From: Fidelibacterota bacterium
GTDB lineage: Bacteria > Fidelibacterota > UBA8477 > JABMPR01
Assembly: GCA_016845065.1 (NCBI GenBank)
Contig: JAERTG010000162.1
Location: forward strand, 62,001-126,000
Reading direction: 5' to 3'
Length of the DNA stretch: 64,000 bases
Below the pieces are notes generated by a model. The model saw only the letters and a list, made by a program, of their open reading frames with translations, did no database searches and had not been told where the DNA came from. Made by a program: the position numbers and the translations under genes. Of this stretch, positions 9,073 to 17,511 are shown one piece after another (positions within the stretch are counted from its first letter, which is position 1; every line of letters starts with the position of its first letter).

Positions 9073-10547
9073 GTCGGGATAAACTGGTAGAAGTCAAAGG
9101 GCTTAAAACCCGGTTCAAGGTTGGTGGAGAGTGGGCCAAGGCTGTCGATGGTGTCAGTTTTGATATCTATGAAGGTGAGACCCTGGGTATTGTAGGAGAA
9201 TCTGGATCTGGTAAATCAGTCTCGGTACTTTCTTTGATACAACTCATACCAAATCCTCCTGGAGAAGTTTCTGACGGTGAAATAATCTTTAAGGGTCAAA
9301 AAATATTTGACGCAGACGATTTGGCCAGTGTCAGAGAAGTTCCCAAGTATAAATATTTCCCAAATCTTCCCGAGGAGAAACGTAATACAGCTGCAGGTGT
9401 TTTCTTTTCAGTCTGGATGCTAATCCACATGCTTCTACCGATCAGTGGACTTGCCTGGGGTATTTTATCTTTGATAATAGACCTGTCTGTAATGGTTCAT
9501 CTTTTTTATAACTCACCAAGAAATATTGCCATGGCAGAGTTCAGACAAAACATATATAGCCGCATGTGGGATATCCGCGGGTCTGAAATCGCAATGATTT
9601 TTCAGGAACCCATGACATCACTGAATCCGGTTTTCAATATTGGGATGCAGATGATGGAAGCCCTCAAGCCTACGAGTTTGAGAGCTTCACTGAAAGCCTG
9701 GTTTGTAAATCGGGCTGAGAACCTGAAAAGCTATTCTATGAAGAGTCGGGCGCAAACATCTGGTGTTTTTTCATTGGTTGTTCTCTTCTTTTCACAGCTG
9801 GCTGCTGGGTGGAGTTTCAACCCCGTATCTATGCTAATAAGCTTGATTATAGGTGGGCTGGTTCCGACTGGTATAGCCTATATAATCATCGGAATAGACA
9901 AGCTGATAAGTGATGAGTTCAAATTACAGTATCAAGAGCTGCTTGACTCCGCGATCAAGTTGCTGGATACTGTTGGAATCCCTGATGCAGAACGTCGAAT
10001 CGGCGACTATCCCCATCAGTTTTCCGGAGGTATGCGTCAACGCGTGATGATTGCCATGGCTCTGGCAAAGAATCCATCCCTGCTCATTGCCGATGAACCA
10101 ACTACAGCTCTGGATGTGACCATTCAAGCTCAGATCCTGGATTTGATGTTAGATCTTAAGAAAAACAATACTGAGGCAGCAGTGGTTTTAATCACCCATG
10201 ATCTGGCTGTTGTTGCTGAGACATGTGAGCGTGTCATCGTGATGTATGGTGGGGTGATTCAGGAGGTTGCCGAGGTGAACGACTTGTTCAGCAAACCACA
10301 ACACCCCTACACACTAGGGTTACTTGGGTCAATACCCAGGCCAGACAAAGATGCCAAACGAGAGCGTTTGGAAACAATTCCTGGCATGGTTCCCAATATC
10401 CTCGAATTACCAATCGGGTGTAAATTTTGTACTCGCTGTACAGTCAAGCTGGATAAATGCGATACGGAAGAGCCGCCACTTCAGGAGATTACTCCAGGTC
10501 ATTTTGTGCGTTGTTTTGTGACCCAGGAAGAGCAGGTGTCAGCATGA
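9069..10547 (+). CDS. OppD-type ABC ATPase with two hydrophobic hairpin insertions
   Basis: All ABC motifs lie in one frame: Walker A GESGSGKS (43-50), Q-loop IFQEPMTSLNP (177-187), signature FSGGM (318-322), Walker B LLIADEP (338-344), H-loop His377 and the C-terminal oligopeptide-transporter Cys cluster CKFCTRC (451-457). OppD proteins are normally 320-340 residues; this one has 492. The excess is in two blocks: about residues 91-163, just before the Q-loop, with hydrophobic stretches near 108-126 and 129-147; and about 200-282, before the signature helix, with stretches near 232-247 and 252-277. Each block looks like a helical hairpin flanked by charged residues. No frameshift explains it. 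Overlaps of four and four bases link it to both neighbours. Confidence 0.92.
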   Translation: MSRDKLVEVKGLKTRFKVGGEWAKAVDGVSFDIYEGETLGIVGESGSGKSVSVLSLIQLIPNPPGEVSDGEIIFKGQKIFDADDLASVREVPKYKYFPNLPEEKRNTAAGVFFSVWMLIHMLLPISGLAWGILSLIIDLSVMVHLFYNSPRNIAMAEFRQNIYSRMWDIRGSEIAMIFQEPMTSLNPVFNIGMQMMEALKPTSLRASLKAWFVNRAENLKSYSMKSRAQTSGVFSLVVLFFSQLAAGWSFNPVSMLISLIIGGLVPTGIAYIIIGIDKLISDEFKLQYQELLDSAIKLLDTVGIPDAERRIGDYPHQFSGGMRQRVMIAMALAKNPSLLIADEPTTALDVTIQAQILDLMLDLKKNNTEAAVVLITHDLAVVAETCERVIVMYGGVIQEVAEVNDLFSKPQHPYTLGLLGSIPRPDKDAKRERLETIPGMVPNILELPIGCKFCTRCTVKLDKCDTEEPPLQEITPGHFVRCFVTQEEQVSA

Positions 10548-11548
10548 ATAAAAACACACTGGTAGATGTTAAAAATCTATCTGTACATTTTCCCGTCCAC
10601 GGTGGTGTCTTTTCAAAACGAGTTGCCACTGTCAAAGCTGTAGATGGCATCAACTTTTCAATTGATCGCAAACAGATTGTCGGTATGGTTGGTGAATCAG
10701 GTTGCGGTAAAACCACAGTCGGCAGAGCCATGATAAATATTCTACGTCATGTGGCACCTGATGTTGAAATCGGTGGCAGTATTGAATATCACTTTGGTGA
10801 TGAGGTCGTGGATTTCGCCAAATTAAGTTCCAGTGAAGTGAGAAAATATCGCTCAAGGGTGCAAATGATATTTCAAGATCCCTATGCTTCATTGAATCCT
10901 CGCATGACGGTAGCTCAAATTATTAGCGAGCCCCTTCAGCTTCATACCAATATGACAAATAAGGAGCAAACCGAGCGCGTTGGCTGGTTGCTTGACAAAG
11001 TTGGATTACAACCAGAGCAAGCCCGACGCTATCCCCATGAATTTTCAGGAGGTCAAAGACAGCGTGTGGGTATTGCCAGGGCATTGGCAACAAATCCAGA
11101 CCTGATTATCTGTGATGAACCCGTGTCAGCATTGGATGTCTCAATCCAGGCCCAGGTAATCAATTTGATGATGGACCTACAGGATGAATTTGATGTGTCA
11201 TACTTATTTATTGCCCATGACCTTTCGGTAGTAGAACATATTTCTGATAAAATTGCAGTCATGTACTTAGGAGATATGGCTGAGTATGGCAATGCCCAGG
11301 ATGTCTATCATCAACCTCGGCATCCGTATAGCAAAGCTTTGTTATCGGCGGTTCCTCTACCGGATCCAAGTCGGAAAGACCGAAAAAGGATTGTTCTTGA
11401 AGGAGATGTTCCTACTCCTCTGAATAAACCAAGTGGCTGTGCCTTCAGGACACGCTGTCCCATTGCTCAGCCCTCTTGTGCGGAATCAAAACCAGAGTTT
11501 AAAGAGCAAGCTAAAGATCATTTTGTTGCCTGCCCTCTTGTGGAATAG
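10544..11548 (+). CDS. OppF-type ABC transporter ATPase
   Basis: The ATG at 10544 overlaps the stop of the preceding ATPase (ATGA). It is preferred over an in-frame upstream ATG at 10457, which would add 29 residues unlike the family. The resulting 334-residue length is normal for OppF. Motifs: Walker A GESGCGKT, Q-loop IFQDPYASLNPRMTV, signature EFSGGQRQR, Walker B LIICDEPVSALDVS, H-loop IAHDLSVV and the C-terminal CAFRTRCP. Unlike its OppD-like partner it has no insertion. The pair should form the asymmetric ATPase dimer that powers the peptide importer. Confidence 0.95.
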   Translation: MNKNTLVDVKNLSVHFPVHGGVFSKRVATVKAVDGINFSIDRKQIVGMVGESGCGKTTVGRAMINILRHVAPDVEIGGSIEYHFGDEVVDFAKLSSSEVRKYRSRVQMIFQDPYASLNPRMTVAQIISEPLQLHTNMTNKEQTERVGWLLDKVGLQPEQARRYPHEFSGGQRQRVGIARALATNPDLIICDEPVSALDVSIQAQVINLMMDLQDEFDVSYLFIAHDLSVVEHISDKIAVMYLGDMAEYGNAQDVYHQPRHPYSKALLSAVPLPDPSRKDRKRIVLEGDVPTPLNKPSGCAFRTRCPIAQPSCAESKPEFKEQAKDHFVACPLVE

Positions 11549-11566
11549 AGCTTTTCAGGGTATATC

Positions 11567-11584
11567 CCAGTCTGAATAGACTGG
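11567..11584. terminator. Short hairpin between convergent genes
   Basis: CCAGTC (11567-11572) and GACTGG (11579-11584) pair around a six-base loop about 20 bases after the stop of the last transporter gene. No T run follows, so it is at best a weak or factor-assisted terminator. Confidence 0.3.
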
Positions 11585-11600
11585 ATTGAACTTTATCCGG

Positions 11601-12062
11601 CTATTTTGCCCGGCTCTTTCTGGGTGAATGCACTTTCTTCACATGTTCGAGAAACTCTGCCACAGGAAGCGAAGCAATTGTTTTGCCGATGAGATCCAGA
11701 GGTAGGTTTTCTATCTTTCTAAAGCGGACACAGGATTTACCCATATCCAGACGTTTCCCTGTTTCACGATATGCTGCCTCAAAGGCTGTATATCGATCTT
11801 CAAACATATAAATTCCTGACAAGTAAACTGCCATATGGTTTTTTTGAGAAGCTAGCGCAGCATAAAGAAGTGGTTGTTTGTTATATGTGTCTGGATAAAC
11901 ATCCAGGGGCACCTGATAGGTGATCATGCCCCAGTTCATAGTTTCTTCATATCCTTCCGGTAAGTTATCGAGGATGATTGCTCTAACCTGGGTAATTTGC
12001 TCTACTCTGTCGGCGGGAAGGCTATCGAGATACTCATCTATGGTTTGGGCATTTGATTTCAC
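11601..12062 (-). CDS. DUF1801 (YdhG-like) domain protein
   Basis: The 153-residue soluble protein matches the DUF1801 pattern. It opens with TIDEYLDSLPADR followed by a helix, then has YEETMNWGMITYQVP in the middle, where the family has E-x-x-x-x-x-G-x-P/M-x-Y. The end of the domain is AVYLSGIYMF followed by GKSCVRFRKIENLP. Bacillus members have been described as intracellular iron chaperones, but biochemical support across the family is thin, so no function is assigned. It stands alone, convergent with the transporter operon. Confidence 0.75.
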   Translation of the reverse strand: MKSNAQTIDEYLDSLPADRVEQITQVRAIILDNLPEGYEETMNWGMITYQVPLDVYPDTYNKQPLLYAALASQKNHMAVYLSGIYMFEDRYTAFEAAYRETGKRLDMGKSCVRFRKIENLPLDLIGKTIASLPVAEFLEHVKKVHSPRKSRAK

Positions 12063-12250
12063 GATTCAGATCCTTTCTGGGTAAGAACCCTGCGATGGTC
12101 CTTTTATTTAGCAGGATACGGCGTTAATCTTACTTCCAATATTTGGAATCACGCCTAAATTTGAGCCCAATATACTCGGAGAAAACAAATATTTCTCCTT
12201 CAGAATTAGTTTGTTAGACCATGAATGAAAGGTCACGATAGCAGTTTTCA

Positions 12251-13708
12251 ATGAAGAGACGAATTTACCTCATCACACTAGCTCTGGTCTGGCTCTCCCT
12301 TTCAGGCAGACTTTTATACATGACCTACTTCGATGGAGGATCGGGATCATACCTATCCTTGGCTTCAGGGTTACGTGAACTTCCCAGTGAATCGGAGTGG
12401 ATGAATATTTATCTCGACGGTAAAAAAATGGGCCACACCGTGTATTCAATTGAGAATCAGGGGGCCAATGGTTACACCATTAAGAGTTCCAGTAACTTGA
12501 ATGTCGTTTTTGGTGGCCTGGAATCTGAAATTCATCTTGAAAACACTGCGGTGATGGACACATCATTTCGACTGGAAGCTTTCAGTTTCTGGATGCTGTC
12601 TGATCAGTACTCAACCCATGTGAAGGGGCAAAAGTATGGCACCATCATGGAGTTAGAGTTCATCCAGGGCGATGATACGAATCGAACAGAAATAACCGTT
12701 CCCAAGGATCTCTATACCTATACAGCTATTCAACCAATGGTGGCCAGCAAGGGTATTTTGGAAGGGCAAACCATTAAAGTGCCTGCCTACGATGCCATGT
12801 CCAATGAAATGGCTGATGTAACAATCACCCATGAGGGCAAGGAGATAATCAGTATTGCTGGTGAGAAACATTTACTAAACAAGCTGCGCATCGAGTTTAA
12901 GAGCATACCATCGATCATGTGGCTTGATGACAATGGTATTACCTACAAGGAAGAAACCATTATGGGGATGATGATGGAGAGAACCACTCCGGAATTGGCT
13001 CTCGCAAAATCTGATGCCGGTCAGGTTGATCTGTTAAACGGTTTTGCAGTTATTCCCAGCTATCCCATCTCCAACTCTAAGAAGCTAAGAGAACTAAAAA
13101 TTGGACTATCTGGGGTCACACCAGATGTTTTGGCTGGCATTTCATCCGAAAGGCAGAAAATTGTTAGTCTAGATCCTCTGGAAATATCTTTAAGTCAAGT
13201 TACAACACCTTTGAACCCGGAAGAGTTGGAAATCAATCTGAGAGCTTCCGATATGGTTCAGAGCGATCATCAGCAAATTCGCGACAAAGCGGATCAAATT
13301 TTGGATGGAGAGAGTCAGGCCATTGCCATCAGCCATACGCTGACCAAGTGGGTTTACAATTATCTGGATAAAAAGCCTGTAGCCAGCATCTCTGGTGCTG
13401 TGGATATTCTAAATACTGGTGTTGGTGATTGCACTGAGCATACCACCCTTTACACGGCACTGAGCCGCGCTGCAGGTGTTCCAACAAAGATTCACATCGG
13501 ACTGGTTTATCTTCAGGGGCGTTTCCTGTTCCACGCCTGGCCAGTAGTGGCTATCGACGGTGAGTGGGTAGATGTTGACCCCAGCTTGAATCAGTTTCCT
13601 GCTGATGCCACACATATTGCACTGGTAGAAGGTGATTTTGAGAATCTGACAAACCTTATCCCTGTTCTGGGTAATGTTGAAATAGAGATTCTTGAACAGG
13701 TCTATTAG
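12251..13708 (+). CDS. Membrane-anchored transglutaminase-like protease
   Basis: The 485-residue protein has an N-terminal membrane helix or uncleaved signal (about residues 5-22), a long beta-rich extracytoplasmic region and a C-terminal transglutaminase-like domain (about 355-460). The papain-like triad is visible: Cys in GVGDCTEHTTL, His in FLFHAWPVV and Asp in WVDVDPSLNQ. The start of the mature part (WMNIYLDGKKMGHT) is a segment often seen before such domains. Bacterial members are usually proteases or amide-bond enzymes. The next gene, an ATP-grasp ligase, starts 56 bases downstream in the same direction, so the two may act on the same peptide-like substrate; that is inference. Confidence 0.82.
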   Translation: MKRRIYLITLALVWLSLSGRLLYMTYFDGGSGSYLSLASGLRELPSESEWMNIYLDGKKMGHTVYSIENQGANGYTIKSSSNLNVVFGGLESEIHLENTAVMDTSFRLEAFSFWMLSDQYSTHVKGQKYGTIMELEFIQGDDTNRTEITVPKDLYTYTAIQPMVASKGILEGQTIKVPAYDAMSNEMADVTITHEGKEIISIAGEKHLLNKLRIEFKSIPSIMWLDDNGITYKEETIMGMMMERTTPELALAKSDAGQVDLLNGFAVIPSYPISNSKKLRELKIGLSGVTPDVLAGISSERQKIVSLDPLEISLSQVTTPLNPEELEINLRASDMVQSDHQQIRDKADQILDGESQAIAISHTLTKWVYNYLDKKPVASISGAVDILNTGVGDCTEHTTLYTALSRAAGVPTKIHIGLVYLQGRFLFHAWPVVAIDGEWVDVDPSLNQFPADATHIALVEGDFENLTNLIPVLGNVEIEILEQVY

Positions 13709-13764
13709 GATTCCAATCCTGGCAACTCTCAAGCTCACCTAGCGATGAACTAGCTTCTTTCCAC

Positions 13765-14934
13765 ATGTTCTTAATCGACGCACCCTTTGTTTCTGATTAT
13801 CTGAAACGAACACTTCAGGATCTTGAGGTTCCGGTCATCCAAACTGCTTTCGCAGAAAAGTCGTTATCAGGATACAGAGTAAATTTTATCTCAGAAAGGG
13901 AGGCTGTTAGAGCCTATACGTTAGATAGGAAGATACAGTTTAATACGAATTCTGAAAATGCATTAGATTGGATTCTCACAGAGTTCCCCTCAAGCTTGCT
14001 CGCTCTACAGGTTGAAGAACTCAAGAACAAGGTTCGATTCCGACAGGTTTTGGCTCAGATTCACCCCACTTATTACTATAAGGAATGTCCGTATGATGAG
14101 CTGAGGAATATTGATAGCTTAGCGCTTCCTTATCCTGTCATCCTTAAACCATCAGTTGGTTTTTTTAGCCTGGGTGTCCAACGAATTGATAACCAAAAGC
14201 AATGGCTAAACTCCTTATCTGGGTTGGGTGCTATGATATCGAATTATGAAGGAATATATCCATCAGGTGTTTTAGACAACTCCACCTTCATCATAGAAGA
14301 GGTGATTCCCGGGGAGGAATTTGCAATTGATTGTTACTATGATGACCAGGGGCAGGTTATCATTTTGAATTTGATGAAACATCTATTTGCTTCAGGAGGT
14401 GATGTAAATGACAGAGTATATATCACTTCATCTTCCATTATGGATCAGGTTCTGGTTCCAGTTCAGAATTACCTGAACAAACTAGGCTCACTTTTTAAGC
14501 TTATAAATTTCCAGGCACATGTTGAACTCAGAATTTCAGGCGATGAAATTGCAGCCATAGAAATCAATCCACTGCGTTTTGGTGGCTGGTGTTCTACTGC
14601 TGATTTGGCTCATTATGCCTGGGGGATAAACCCCTATGTGGCGGTTGTCAAAAAGGACAAACCAGACTGGGATATTCTGAAGAAGCTAGATCCAGACCAC
14701 GTTTATGCCCTGGTCGTGTTAAACAATAGTACAGGAGTGGTGGGAGAAAAAATTGCCAGATTTGATTATGATGCTTTGCTGGATTCGGTCCAGACCCCAC
14801 TGGAATTAAGGAAGACAGATTTCCACAATTTCCCATTGTTTGGATTTCTCATGTGTAAGGTACAGGCGGATGATATGACAGACCTGACTAAATTGCTACA
14901 CTCTGACCTAAGAGAGTTTATTTCAACCAATTAA
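13765..14934 (+). CDS. ATP-grasp domain ligase-like protein
   Basis: The 389-residue protein has a central ATP-grasp fold. LALPYPVILKPSVGFFSLGV supplies the ATP-binding Lys and the glycine/serine loop, FIIEEVIPGEEFAID supplies the adenine-contacting Glu pair, and AIEINPLRFGG supplies the Glu/Asn metal ligands. ATP-grasp enzymes couple a carboxylate to an amine or thiol through an acyl-phosphate. The substrate is not identifiable. It follows the transglutaminase gene and its stop codon overlaps the stop of the convergent amidase gene. The ATG at 13765 is taken because it begins a plausible strand (MFLIDAPFVSDYL); no strong ribosome site is seen. Confidence 0.78.
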   Translation: MFLIDAPFVSDYLKRTLQDLEVPVIQTAFAEKSLSGYRVNFISEREAVRAYTLDRKIQFNTNSENALDWILTEFPSSLLALQVEELKNKVRFRQVLAQIHPTYYYKECPYDELRNIDSLALPYPVILKPSVGFFSLGVQRIDNQKQWLNSLSGLGAMISNYEGIYPSGVLDNSTFIIEEVIPGEEFAIDCYYDDQGQVIILNLMKHLFASGGDVNDRVYITSSSIMDQVLVPVQNYLNKLGSLFKLINFQAHVELRISGDEIAAIEINPLRFGGWCSTADLAHYAWGINPYVAVVKKDKPDWDILKKLDPDHVYALVVLNNSTGVVGEKIARFDYDALLDSVQTPLELRKTDFHNFPLFGFLMCKVQADDMTDLTKLLHSDLREFISTN

Positions 14935-16184
14935 TTAGGATAGTAATCCTTTAACCGAGATTGCTGCGCTTCTATCTCTTCACTGAGATCCACTTCAACT
15001 AAAGTCTGTTTCTTTTGAAGCAGTTCGAGAATTTTCTCTTCTGCAATTTTGGCTTTGGGATGAACCATTTGAAGCTCTAGACTTAATTTGTAAAGATGGA
15101 GGACTGAAGTGACGGACTCCAGTTCATCCCCTTGAATTGCTTGAGCATAAAGCGATTCAGCTTCATCAAAGGCTTCAAACCACTTCTCATGCGACAACCA
15201 ATCCCAGCCTGTTTTAGTTAAAAACTTGAATGGAACCGGATGTATGGCATTTCCCTGGAGGTTTCGAGCGAAAACCTGGAAAGAGACAGTTCTCTCAAGA
15301 GATGAATCCGGTATCGCAGTGAGAACACCAGAATTGGAATCCCAGGAAGATTGGATTTTGACACCATCTTGAAAAACTTTAAAACTGTTTTCGATAAAGA
15401 AGGTGTTTCCAAAACCATCATCCAGTTCGAATTCAATTGGTCTCGTCAGATCAATATATTTAAGAGAGTCAGGCAATAAGCAGGTAGCGGAAGGTGTCCC
15501 TCGATCAAAGTATTCCAGGATGGCTTTGTAATAAATTTCGGCCTCCAGCTTATTGTAGTCTTTTGATTTTAGTCGTCCCTCTCCAGATGGATTAGTAAAA
15601 AAACCACCTTCACCAATCACACCAGGCATATCATCAATAGTATTTCTCAATACAGATGTTCCAGAGCTATAAATCAGGTGATCACTATATACGGCACCAG
15701 CCTGCTGTTGTTGAAAGTCCATCTCAGCACGCATACTATCGATGAGTATATTGGCAAAATCCACAGAGGCAGGATTCATATCGCCTGAGCCGTGGAAGTA
15801 GACGATGGGAAAATCCATGGACAAGTCATTAGTGGATCCATTGTGATGAATGGAGACAAATAGATCGCTATTGTGCAGTTTCGCCATGGAAGCACGCCCT
15901 CCCAGACTGACATCCCTGTCCTTAGTGCGTGTCATGAGCACATTGGCTCCAGCCAGGGTGAGTTTTCTGCTGAGAATTTTGGCGACTCTGAGATTGATCC
16001 ACTCCTCCCGTTCTCCCGTTTGGCCAATTCTAAATGAATCATAGGCCTGGGTAGCTCCATGACCAGGATCGATGGTAATGTTGATCCCCTTGAGGGGTTG
16101 GTCTTCCACAAGTATAGATTGAGTCCCTACGCAAGCGGATAGCATCAGCACTGCAATAAGGATAAGTACGACTTTTTGACTCAT
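14931..16184 (-). CDS. N-acetylmuramoyl-L-alanine amidase lipoprotein (Amidase_3)
   Basis: The start at 16184 (MSQKVVLILIA) is chosen over a longer frame because it gives a clean lipoprotein signal ending LMLSAC and has a GAGGT ribosome site about 7 bases upstream. The Amidase_3 zinc ligands are visible: His in TIDPGHGATQ, Glu in GEREEWINLRV and His in LFVSIHHNGST. It cleaves the lactyl-amide bond between MurNAc and L-Ala in peptidoglycan. The C-terminal third is a non-catalytic beta-rich domain followed by a helical tail with charged heptads. It is convergent with the ATP-grasp gene, the stop codons overlapping. Confidence 0.88.
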   Translation of the reverse strand: MSQKVVLILIAVLMLSACVGTQSILVEDQPLKGINITIDPGHGATQAYDSFRIGQTGEREEWINLRVAKILSRKLTLAGANVLMTRTKDRDVSLGGRASMAKLHNSDLFVSIHHNGSTNDLSMDFPIVYFHGSGDMNPASVDFANILIDSMRAEMDFQQQQAGAVYSDHLIYSSGTSVLRNTIDDMPGVIGEGGFFTNPSGEGRLKSKDYNKLEAEIYYKAILEYFDRGTPSATCLLPDSLKYIDLTRPIEFELDDGFGNTFFIENSFKVFQDGVKIQSSWDSNSGVLTAIPDSSLERTVSFQVFARNLQGNAIHPVPFKFLTKTGWDWLSHEKWFEAFDEAESLYAQAIQGDELESVTSVLHLYKLSLELQMVHPKAKIAEEKILELLQKKQTLVEVDLSEEIEAQQSRLKDYYPN

Positions 16185-16260
16185 GGTGACCTCTAAATAT
16201 GTATATGACATGCTTGTTTTGTCATGAGCACACAATATGGACATAAAACAGGAAGCCATA

Positions 16261-16295
16261 AAAAGAAAATCCCCGCTGAATTTTCAACGGGGATT
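16261..16295 (-). terminator. Intrinsic terminator of the lrp-hom-trans-sulfuration operon
   Basis: On the minus strand AATCCCCG (16295-16288) pairs with CGGGGATT (16275-16268) around a 12-base loop and is followed by a T-rich tail (TTTTCTTTTT). It lies about 25 bases after the stop of the trans-sulfuration gene. Confidence 0.85.
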
Positions 16296-16320
16296 CATAA
16301 CATTACTCTAAGGTAATCGG

Positions 16321-17511
16321 TTAAATCAGCGCCAGGGCTGCACCTAGATCTGCCTGCAAATCCTCAACATCTTCAGTTCCAACGGCAAAGCGAACCAGGC
16401 CGTTGGTTATGCCAGCTTCCACCCGTTCATCCTCTGGCATGTTGGCGTGGGTCATTGAAGCCGGATGCTGAATGAGAGATTCATACCCTCCCAACGAAAC
16501 GGCCAGTTGTGGGATTTTCACGTTGTTTAAAAGTGTTTTACCATTTTCCAGACCCCCTTTGACTTCAAAGCTGATCATAGATCCAAAACCCTTCATTTGA
16601 CGCTTGGCCAGATCGTGCTGAGGGTGAGATGCTAATCCTGGATATCGAACCCACTCGATTTTTGGGTGGGACTCCAGGTATTCTGCAAGTTTGTGGGCGT
16701 TTTCTTCGCCTCGCTGCACCCGCAAAGACAGTGTCCGCATCCCTCGTAACACCAACCAGCTTTGGTGGGGATCCATGGTGCCACCGAGAGAATTGATTAC
16801 AGGTTTTAGACGACTAAATTCTTCTTCGGTTTTGGTAACAATCACACCACCTACAACATCAGTATGTCCGTTGATGTATTTTGTGATACTATGGAGAACA
16901 ACATCAGCACCCAGGTCTAAAGGATTCTGAAGTACAGGACTCATAAAGGTATTATCCACAACTAAAATGGCACCATGCTCATGTGCTATTTCTGCACAGG
17001 CTTCGATATCTGCAAGTTTAATAGTGGGATTTGCTGGGGTTTCTATATAGAGCAATTTTGTGTTGGGTTTCATTGAACGTCGAATCAAATCAAGGTCTGC
17101 AGTATCAATAAATGAGCTCTCAACACCAAAACGACTAAAATCATTTTCAATAATCATTCTAGAGGAACCATACACGGCATCCGTGCCCACCATGTGTGCA
17201 CCAGCTTCCAGGTAGGTCATATAGACACTACTCACAGCAGCCATTCCAGAGGCAGTGGCGATGCCGCCATAGCCATGTTCAAGTAGAGCGACAGCCTCTT
17301 CAAAAGTATTGGTAGTTGGGTTGCCAATTCGGGTATAGATATAACCCTTCTCATCTCCACCAAACAGGCGTGCACCATGGTCGGCATCTTCAAACTTGAA
17401 TGTTGATGTCTGGTAAATAGGAATTCCAACACTACCATGAACTGTGTCTGGATTTTCACCTGCGTGTGTGACGCGGGTATTAATGCCCTTGTTTTTTAAA
17501 TTAAGACTCAT
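16321..17511 (-). CDS. Trans-sulfuration PLP enzyme (cystathionine gamma-synthase / methionine gamma-lyase family)
   Basis: The 396-residue protein is a full-length Cys/Met metabolism PLP enzyme. It shows THAGENPDTVHGSV, GYIYTRIGNPTTNTFE, the VYGSSR loop with the stacking Tyr, ETPANPTIKLADI, VVDNTF with the PLP-pyridine Asp, and the Schiff-base Lys in HSITKYINGHTDVVGG. The family covers cystathionine gamma-synthase, cystathionine gamma-lyase, methionine gamma-lyase and O-acylhomoserine sulfhydrylase. The Cys seen after YG in many methionine gamma-lyases is Ser here, and the operon partner makes homoserine, so a synthase role is somewhat favoured. Its ATG overlaps the stop of the homoserine dehydrogenase gene (ATGA). 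Confidence 0.9.
   Translation of the reverse strand: MSLNLKNKGINTRVTHAGENPDTVHGSVGIPIYQTSTFKFEDADHGARLFGGDEKGYIYTRIGNPTTNTFEEAVALLEHGYGGIATASGMAAVSSVYMTYLEAGAHMVGTDAVYGSSRMIIENDFSRFGVESSFIDTADLDLIRRSMKPNTKLLYIETPANPTIKLADIEACAEIAHEHGAILVVDNTFMSPVLQNPLDLGADVVLHSITKYINGHTDVVGGVIVTKTEEEFSRLKPVINSLGGTMDPHQSWLVLRGMRTLSLRVQRGEENAHKLAEYLESHPKIEWVRYPGLASHPQHDLAKRQMKGFGSMISFEVKGGLENGKTLLNNVKIPQLAVSLGGYESLIQHPASMTHANMPEDERVEAGITNGLVRFAVGTEDVEDLQADLGAALALI

Noticed and set aside
9339-9914. Possibility that the extra blocks in the OppD-like ATPase come from a frameshift or a gene inserted within it
   Set aside because: Walker A, Q-loop, signature and Walker B all lie in the same frame with no stop, and the flanks align with ordinary OppD on both sides of each block.
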